Shown here: one piece after another, positions 58,798-64,000 of the stretch | Layout: each line of letters starts with the position of its first letter | How positions within the stretch are numbered: the first letter of the stretch is position 1 | Origin: Haloferax larsenii JCM 13917 | Lineage (GTDB): Archaea > Halobacteriota > Halobacteria > Halobacteriales > Haloferacaceae | DNA length: 64,000 bases | Direction of reading: 5' to 3' | NCBI RefSeq assembly: GCF_000336955.1 | Contig: NZ_AOLI01000006.1 | Coordinates: 63,224-127,223 of the forward strand | Position numbers and translations under genes: made by a program | Notes under the pieces: generated by a model | The model's database searches: none | What the model saw: only the letters and a program-made list of their open reading frames with translations | What the model was told of the DNA's origin: nothing

Positions 58798-60276
58798 ATG
58801 GAACTCGTCGCCGACCCGGTCGATATCGGAACTCGCGCGCCCACGGTTCTTCTCAACGAGGCGGACGCGGCGGAACTCGGTGTTCACGCGCTCGAACGCG
58901 TGCAACTCCGGCGCGACGGCCGGACCACCATCGGCATCGTCGAACTCACCGACGAACTCGTCGAGCCCGGAACACTCGGGGTGACGCGTCGACTCGGCCA
59001 CATCGAAGGCTCGGTCGAGGTGTCGGTCGCACCGCAACCGAACTCGGTGTACTACATTCGGAAGAAACTCGATGGTATCGAACTCGAAGCGGACGAAATC
59101 GAGCGTATCGTCCGCGACATCTACGAGGACCGACTCGCGGACGCGGAGCTCAGCGCCTACGTCTCCGCCTCGTACACACAGGGACTGTCGATGGAAGAGA
59201 CGATGCACCTCACCGAGTGTATGGCCAACATCGGCGAGCGTATGTCGTGGTCCGAGGACATCGTCGCCGACAAGCACTCTATCGGGGGCGTCGCGGGCAA
59301 CCGCGTCACGCCGATTCTCGTTCCAATCGTCGCCGCGGCGGGACTGAAGATTCCGAAGACCTCGTCGCGGGCGGTCACGTCCGCGGCCGGGACCGCCGAC
59401 ACGATGGAAGTGCTGTGCGACGTCGACTTCTCTATCGACGAGATTCGAGACATCGTCGACGAGACCGGCGGCTGTCTCGTCTGGGGCGGCGCAGTGAACC
59501 TCTCGCCGGTCGACGACCGAATCATCCGGGTCGAGACCCCGCTTTCTATCGACCCGCGCGGGCAACTCATCGCGTCGGTCCTCTCGAAGAAAGAAAGCGC
59601 CGGCTCGACGCACGTCGTCGTCGATATCCCCTACGGAGAAGGGGCGAAAGTGGCGAGTCTCGCCGAGGCACGCGAACTCGCCGAGGACTTCAAACGCGTC
59701 GGCAGTCACCTCGGCATGTCCATCGAATGCGCCATCACGAACGGCGCGGCACCCGTGGGGCGCGGTGTCGGCCCTATCCTCGAAGCCCGCGACGTGCTCG
59801 CCACTCTCGCAGGCGACGGCCCCAACGACTTGCGAGTGAAGTCGATACGACTCGCCGAGCTCCTGTTCGAGTGTGCCGGTATCGACGCGGACGCGACCGA
59901 AATCCTCGACTCGGGGCAGGCCCGCGAGACGTTCCGAGAGATAATCGCCGCGCAGAACGGCGACCCTGACGTGGCGGCGTCCGACCTCTCGCCGGGCCGC
60001 CACACTCACACCGTCCGCTCCGACAACAACGGCGTGGTCACGCACATCAACAACCGCCTCGTCAACGAAGTCGCCAGACGCGCCGGCGCACCCAAGGACG
60101 CAGGGGCGGGTATCGACCTCCACTGTCGCGTCGGTGAGACGGCCGCAGTCGGCGACGCGCTCTTTACTATCCACGCGGAGTCCCCCGACAAACTCACAGA
60201 CGCCGAGGATTTGGTTGGTCGCGTGGATACCGTGAGAGTTCGACATCCCGACGAGGCGCTCGTCGACCGGGTCTGA
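58798..60276 (+). CDS. deoA: AMP phosphorylase (DeoA family)
   Basis: This 492-residue enzyme is the archaeal DeoA that phosphorolyses AMP (and CMP/UMP) to the base and ribose-1,5-bisphosphate. The phosphate-binding DKHSIGGVAGNR is at 158-169, with KTSSRAVTSAAGTADTMEV following. The archaeal N-terminal extension of about 85 residues is present and distinguishes it from bacterial thymidine phosphorylase. Ribose-1,5-bisphosphate then goes to the isomerase encoded 100 bases downstream. The start at 58798 has a TATA box about 27 bases upstream. Confidence 0.93.
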   Translation: MELVADPVDIGTRAPTVLLNEADAAELGVHALERVQLRRDGRTTIGIVELTDELVEPGTLGVTRRLGHIEGSVEVSVAPQPNSVYYIRKKLDGIELEADEIERIVRDIYEDRLADAELSAYVSASYTQGLSMEETMHLTECMANIGERMSWSEDIVADKHSIGGVAGNRVTPILVPIVAAAGLKIPKTSSRAVTSAAGTADTMEVLCDVDFSIDEIRDIVDETGGCLVWGGAVNLSPVDDRIIRVETPLSIDPRGQLIASVLSKKESAGSTHVVVDIPYGEGAKVASLAEARELAEDFKRVGSHLGMSIECAITNGAAPVGRGVGPILEARDVLATLAGDGPNDLRVKSIRLAELLFECAGIDADATEILDSGQARETFREIIAAQNGDPDVAASDLSPGRHTHTVRSDNNGVVTHINNRLVNEVARRAGAPKDAGAGIDLHCRVGETAAVGDALFTIHAESPDKLTDAEDLVGRVDTVRVRHPDEALVDRV

Positions 60277-60375
60277 ACCGAGTGGGTCGATTCGAGTGGC
60301 TCCCTCTCCGCGTCGCGGGGTGGCCACCCCTCACCTCGGCAACCATTTTTCCCCACTACCTGCGTACCCCAAGGT

Positions 60376-61329
60376 ATGGACGAGCGCGTACACCCCGAGG
60401 TCCGACGCGTCGCGGCGGACATCGACACGATGGAAGTTCGCGGTGCGGCGACCATCGCGGACGCGGTGGCTCGGGCCCTCAGAACACAGGCCGAAGAGAG
60501 CGACGCGACCGACCCGGAGGCGTTCCGCGCCGAACTCCGCGCGGCGGCCCGTGCGCTCCACGAGACGCGACCAACAGCGGTCAGTCTCCCCAACGCGCTC
60601 CGGTACGTCCTGCGCGGCATGTCGAGTACGACCGTCGAGGGTCTCCGGCAGGACATCGTCAAGTCGGCAGACGACTTCTGCCAGCGACTCGACAGAGCGC
60701 AGGCGGACCTCGGTAAGGTCGGTGCGAACCGCCTCCGAGACGGCGACGTCATCATGACGCACTGTCATTCGACGGACGCCCTCGCGTGCGTCGAGGCGGC
60801 CGTCGAACAGGGCAAACACATCGAAGCTATCGTCAAGGAGACGCGACCGCGAAACCAGGGCCACATCACCGCGGAAGAACTCGCCGACATGGGCGTTCCC
60901 GTGACGCTCATCGTCGATTCGGCGGCCCGGCGCTACCTCAACGACGTGGACCACGTCCTCGTCGGCGCTGACGCCGTCGCCGCCGACGGGAGCGTCATCA
61001 ACAAAATCGGGACGAGTGGTCTCGCGGTCAACGCCCGCGACAGAGGAACGCCAATCATGGTCGCCTCGCAGACGCTCAAACTCCACCCGGGGACGCTCAC
61101 CGGCCACACAGTCGATATCGAGATGCGAGACACCGAGGAGATTATCGACGAGGAACGGCGCGAAGAAATCGGCAGTCCGAAGGTCGTCAACCCGGCGTTC
61201 GACGTGACGCCGCCGCGCTACGTCGACGCCATCGTCACCGAGCGGGGACAGTTCCCGCCCGAGAGCATCGTCACGCTGATGCGCGAACTCTTCGGTGAGG
61301 GAACGTCGGAGCCGTGGGCCGAACCCTGA
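60376..61329 (+). CDS. e2b2: Ribose-1,5-bisphosphate isomerase
   Basis: This 317-residue protein is homologous to eIF2B-like sugar-phosphate isomerases and converts ribose-1,5-bisphosphate to ribulose-1,5-bisphosphate, the RuBisCO substrate. Cys130 (THCHSTDA) and Asp199 (GADAVAADG) match the catalytic pair of the Thermococcus enzyme with the same 69-residue spacing. It follows deoA on the same strand and precedes the regulator and RuBisCO region, completing an AMP degradation route. It has no partner eIF2B gene here. Confidence 0.93.
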   Translation: MDERVHPEVRRVAADIDTMEVRGAATIADAVARALRTQAEESDATDPEAFRAELRAAARALHETRPTAVSLPNALRYVLRGMSSTTVEGLRQDIVKSADDFCQRLDRAQADLGKVGANRLRDGDVIMTHCHSTDALACVEAAVEQGKHIEAIVKETRPRNQGHITAEELADMGVPVTLIVDSAARRYLNDVDHVLVGADAVAADGSVINKIGTSGLAVNARDRGTPIMVASQTLKLHPGTLTGHTVDIEMRDTEEIIDEERREEIGSPKVVNPAFDVTPPRYVDAIVTERGQFPPESIVTLMRELFGEGTSEPWAEP

Positions 61330-61330
61330 G

Positions 61331-61363
61331 GGCGAGCGGACGGCGAGCGGACGGCGAGCTGAC
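61331..61363. repeat. Three tandem 11-base repeats after the isomerase gene
   Basis: GGCGAGCGGAC at 61331-61341 and 61342-61352, and GGCGAGCTGAC at 61353-61363. They begin two bases after the e2b2 stop and lie between it and the convergent Bat-type regulator gene. Confidence 0.8.
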
Positions 61364-61386
61364 GACGACCGACAACTGACGGCTGT

Positions 61387-62049
61387 CTACGGGTGGCCAA
61401 CGAGTTCGGACATCACTTTCATCTCGGCCTTTCGCAGGTGCTCTGCGGCGGTACTCGTCGAGCAGTCGAGTCGCTCCGCAACGTCTGCGACCGACCCCAA
61501 TCGCGGTTCTCGATAGTAGCCACACTCCACAGCAGCCTCGACGGCTTCCCGCTGTCGCGGTGAGAGCGACCCCGGCGACACGTCTGCCGGCCCCGAGTAC
61601 GGGCGGATTTTCAGAATCTCCACGTCGATGCCGTCGGGCGTGTCCTCGACCGCCGACTGGAGGGCATTGTCGGTGCCGACGAGCGTCACCGAAATCGAGC
61701 CGTCGCCGTCGAAGATGACCGGCGGAACGACGATGAGGTCGCCTTGGGTAATCGCCGCCGTCTGTCGCGCCCCCTTGGCGTCGAGTCGCTCGTTGACGAC
61801 GATGAAAAAGGAGTCGCCGGGCATCTGTTTCACCTCGTACGAGAGAATACCCGGCGTCGCCGCCAGCGCCTCCTCGTAGGCGTCGATATCGGAGCCGACG
61901 ATTTCGAAGATGATGGTGTTTTTGTCGGTCACCGTCGGGTTCCAGTGGTGCAACTTCGTCCGCTCGAACGCCTCGTGTTCGACGACGAACTCGTGCATCG
62001 GGTGCATCTGCTCGTCGTCCGGCTTGAATCGGAGTCCGACCGATTTCAT
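61387..62049 (-). CDS. Bat-type helix-turn-helix regulator
   Basis: This 220-residue protein has a C-terminal HTH_10 domain (LSPRQREAVEAAVECGYYREPRLG and then VADVAERLDCSTSTAAEHLRKAE) and an N-terminal sensory region (residues 1-155). It is convergent with e2b2 and divergent from nuoCD. Its promoter contains the strong TATA TTTTTATA at 62072-62079 (minus strand), so it is leaderless. Its position inside the AMP/RuBisCO region makes it a candidate regulator of those genes or of nuoCD, but no binding site is known. Confidence 0.87.
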   Translation of the reverse strand: MKSVGLRFKPDDEQMHPMHEFVVEHEAFERTKLHHWNPTVTDKNTIIFEIVGSDIDAYEEALAATPGILSYEVKQMPGDSFFIVVNERLDAKGARQTAAITQGDLIVVPPVIFDGDGSISVTLVGTDNALQSAVEDTPDGIDVEILKIRPYSGPADVSPGSLSPRQREAVEAAVECGYYREPRLGSVADVAERLDCSTSTAAEHLRKAEMKVMSELVGHP

Positions 62050-62071
62050 GTCCGGGTGTAATCAGATGGAG

Positions 62072-62079
62072 TATAAAAA
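62072..62079 (-). promoter_or_regulatory. Strong TATA box of the Bat-type regulator gene
   Basis: On the minus strand TTTTTATA lies 23-30 bases before the ATG at 62049, preceded by a G/C-rich BRE-like region (CGGCCGC). It is one of the best promoter matches in the window. Confidence 0.65.
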
Positions 62080-62144
62080 GCGGCCGCACTTGTGAGGCAG
62101 AATTCTGAATCGCGTCTTCGGAGAAACGTGACGTAATTCCACCA

Positions 62145-63824
62145 ATGTCTCTCGAATCTCCACAAACCGCGACCGATTCGGATGCCGCCGGTGTCGCCAC
62201 CACCGACGTCGACGCCGACGTGGTACGAAAGGTGCTCGGCGATTCTATCCTCGACCTCGACCAGCACGTCCACGCTCCCGAGGTGACGATTCGCCCCGAC
62301 GAAGTCCAAGCGGTCCTCTCGACGCTCCGAACCGACCTCGGGTTGGACCACCTCTCGTGTGTCACCGCACAGGAGTACGAAGACCGCTACGAGTCTATCT
62401 ACCACCTGAAATCGTACGACGACCCGACGCGCGAACTGAGTGTGGTCGTTCCCACGTCGCGGTCGGACCCCGTCAGCGAGTCGGCCGCGCCCGTCTTCGA
62501 GACGGCTGGCTGGCACGAGCGCGAGGCGTACGACCTCGTCGGCATCCACTACGACGACCATCCGGACCTGCGCCGTATTCTTCTGCCAGAGACGTGGCAA
62601 GGTCATCCACTCGGACGGGACTACGACCAGCGACGCCCGCAAATCGTGAAATACGACGAGAACGCGAATCCACTCCACAAAGACGGGTGGAGCGAGGACA
62701 ACACGATGCTTCTCAACATCGGGCCGCATCATCCCGCGACCCACGGCGTGATGCACCTCCAAGTCGTCCTCGACGGGGAGCAAGTCGTCGACGTGGAACC
62801 CGATATCGGGTACATCCATCGCTGCGAAGAGCAGATGTGCCAGCAGGGGACCTACCGACACCAGATTATGCCGTATCCCGACCGCTGGGACTGGGGTGGC
62901 GGCGGCCTGCTGAACGAGTGGGCCTACGCCCGCACCGCGGAGGAGTTAGCCGATATCGAGGTGCCGGAGTACGCACAGGTCGTTCGGACGATGGCGGCCG
63001 AGTTGAGTCGCATCCTCTCACACATGCTCGCGCTCGGTGCCTACGCGCTCGACGTCATCGGCGACTTCACCGCGACGTTCATGTACGCCATGCGGGACCG
63101 CGAACTCGTCCAGAACATCCTCGAAGACCTCACCGGACAGCGACTCATGTTCAACTACTTCCGGCTCGGTGGCGTCGTCTGGGACATTCCCGAACCGCGC
63201 GAGGCGTTCTTCGAGAAGGTTCGTGACTTCGTCGACGGACTCCCCGAAAAGCTCGAAGAGTACCACAACCTCCTCACGGCCAACGAGATTCTGCAGGCGC
63301 GAACGCTCGATACGGGCGTCCTTCCACCGGAGGTTGCCAAGAGCTACGGTGTGACTGGGCCAGTCGCCCGCGGGTCTGGCATCGACTACGACATCCGCCG
63401 CGACGACCCCTACGGCTACTACGACGAACTCGACTGGAACGTCGTCGTCGAAGACGACTGCGACAACTTCTCGCGCCTGCTCGTCCGGATGCGTGAGGTC
63501 GAGGAGTCAGCCAAGATTATCGACCAGTGTGCCGACCTGCTCGAAGACTGGCCGGAAGACGAACGGAACATCCAGGCGAACGTCCCCCGGACCATCAAGC
63601 CAGAGGAAGACACCGAAATCTACCGTGCCGTCGAGGCCGCGAAGGGCGAACTCGGTATCTACATCCGCGCCGACGGCACCGACAAACCGGCGCGCTTCAA
63701 GATTCGCGGCCCCTCGTTTTCGAACTTGCAGGCGCTTCCCGAGATGGCCGAAGGCGAGTACATCCCCGACCTCATCGCGGCTCTCGGCAGTCTCGACACG
63801 ATTATGGGCGAAGTCGACCGCTGA
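62145..63824 (+). CDS. nuoCD: Fused complex I subunit NuoCD
   Basis: This 559-residue protein fuses the NuoC (residues about 1-185) and NuoD subunits of NADH-quinone-oxidoreductase-like complex I. The NuoC signature WHEREAYDLVGIHYDDHPD at 123-141 and the NuoD quinone-site segment GPHHPATHG at 193-201 are visible, with GYIHRCEEQM close by. In the usual haloarchaeal order nuoCD lies between nuoB and nuoH, but here it stands alone: divergent from the Bat gene and convergent with a RuBisCO gene. It may be an extra copy or a split cluster. The overall sequence looks functional. Confidence 0.92.
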   Translation: MSLESPQTATDSDAAGVATTDVDADVVRKVLGDSILDLDQHVHAPEVTIRPDEVQAVLSTLRTDLGLDHLSCVTAQEYEDRYESIYHLKSYDDPTRELSVVVPTSRSDPVSESAAPVFETAGWHEREAYDLVGIHYDDHPDLRRILLPETWQGHPLGRDYDQRRPQIVKYDENANPLHKDGWSEDNTMLLNIGPHHPATHGVMHLQVVLDGEQVVDVEPDIGYIHRCEEQMCQQGTYRHQIMPYPDRWDWGGGGLLNEWAYARTAEELADIEVPEYAQVVRTMAAELSRILSHMLALGAYALDVIGDFTATFMYAMRDRELVQNILEDLTGQRLMFNYFRLGGVVWDIPEPREAFFEKVRDFVDGLPEKLEEYHNLLTANEILQARTLDTGVLPPEVAKSYGVTGPVARGSGIDYDIRRDDPYGYYDELDWNVVVEDDCDNFSRLLVRMREVEESAKIIDQCADLLEDWPEDERNIQANVPRTIKPEEDTEIYRAVEAAKGELGIYIRADGTDKPARFKIRGPSFSNLQALPEMAEGEYIPDLIAALGSLDTIMGEVDR

Positions 63825-63860
63825 CTGGCAAAAAACAGGTTCGTTGCGGACGCGGCGTGC

Positions 63861-64000
63861 TTACCGCGGCGTCTCGGTGCCCCACTTGTCGAGGGCGACC
63901 GCGAGTTCCGGCGTCTCGTCTGCGACTTCTTGGATGGACTTGCCGTCGACGTAGCCGTCGATGGCGGCCCGAAGCGCGACTGCTCCGGCGCGGGTGCCGT
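63861..64000 (-). CDS. rbcL: C-terminus of ribulose-1,5-bisphosphate carboxylase large subunit (partial)
   Basis: The minus strand ends in a frame reading GTRAGAVALRAAIDGYVDGK then SIQEVADETPELAVALDKWG, with a TAA stop at 63861-63863. This matches the C-terminal helices of RuBisCO large subunits of the archaeal (type III-like) form. Only about 45 codons are inside the window, and the active-site residues lie outside. The placement beside deoA and e2b2 supports a role in the AMP pathway. A 36-base gap separates it from nuoCD. Confidence 0.72.
   Translation of the reverse strand, partial: GTRAGAVALRAAIDGYVDGKSIQEVADETPELAVALDKWGTETPR

Noticed and set aside
1-64000. Insertion sequences, prophage or integrase genes
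   Set aside because: No transposase, integrase or resolvase motif (DDE, HUH, tyrosine recombinase) was recognised in any frame, and base composition is even across the window.
1-64000. CRISPR array
   Set aside because: No series of identical 28-37 base repeats with constant unique spacers was seen. The repeats present are short, few and at gene ends or in coding tails.

Overview
This window looks like chromosomal DNA of a halophilic archaeon of the genus Haloferax or a very close relative. The grounds are the strong G/C third-position bias, very acidic predicted proteins, mostly leaderless genes with a TATA-like box about 27 bases before the start codon, and the gene content: an S-layer glycoprotein with a PGF-CTERM tail, archaeosortase A, diphthine synthase, Trm5, a ba3-type oxidase and archaeal-type AMP phosphorylase. 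Product names come from reading the translated sequence against remembered family features; no database was searched.

Layout. 1-8.3 kb: acyl-CoA synthetase followed by a complete Liv-type ABC uptake operon and a thioredoxin-fold protein. 8.3-12 kb: cytochrome oxidase subunit I with small membrane proteins, including a 27-residue one. 12-16 kb: Drg-type GTPase, a MATE exporter and a two-domain VOC protein. 16-21 kb: S-layer glycoprotein gene, then archaeosortase A and diphthine synthase. 21-27 kb: DoxX, tiny zinc-finger proteins, tRNA-Thr(CGU), Trm5, a Bat-type regulator, UspA proteins and a TVP38-family membrane protein. 27-34.8 kb: Ca2+-type P-ATPase, then a copper-type P-ATPase with a SafE-like partner. 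34.8-38 kb: ba3-type oxidase (cbaD-cbaB-cbaA-cbaC). 38-40.8 kb: UspA, HtrA-like protease and KDPG aldolase. 40.8-46.5 kb: beta-carbonic anhydrase, DabA, DabB and an Lrp/AsnC regulator. 46.5-50.5 kb: PH-domain membrane proteins, a DUF7260-like protein and a CopD-like protein. 50.6-58.7 kb: S9 peptidase, aldo/keto reductase, macro-domain protein, SDR, Old-Yellow-Enzyme homologue, an HTH/membrane-protein pair and thioredoxin. 58.8-64 kb: AMP phosphorylase, ribose-1,5-bisphosphate isomerase, a Bat-type regulator, a solitary NuoCD and the C-terminal end of a RuBisCO large subunit.

Functional themes. The last region encodes all three steps of the archaeal AMP-to-3-phosphoglycerate pathway, ending in RuBisCO. 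About 18 kb away lies an apparent inorganic-carbon accumulation module (DabA, DabB, beta-carbonic anhydrase), with perfect inverted repeats in both of its promoter regions. Together these suggest a locus for capturing CO2/bicarbonate that could supply RuBisCO or anaplerotic carboxylases. A second theme is respiration: two heme-copper oxidase subunit I genes, copper delivery factors and NuoCD. A third is the cell surface: an S-layer protein beside the enzyme that processes its C-terminus. A sequence-level oddity is that at least five gene ends carry short tandem repeats that in several cases reiterate the stop-codon region. No insertion sequence, prophage or CRISPR array was seen.
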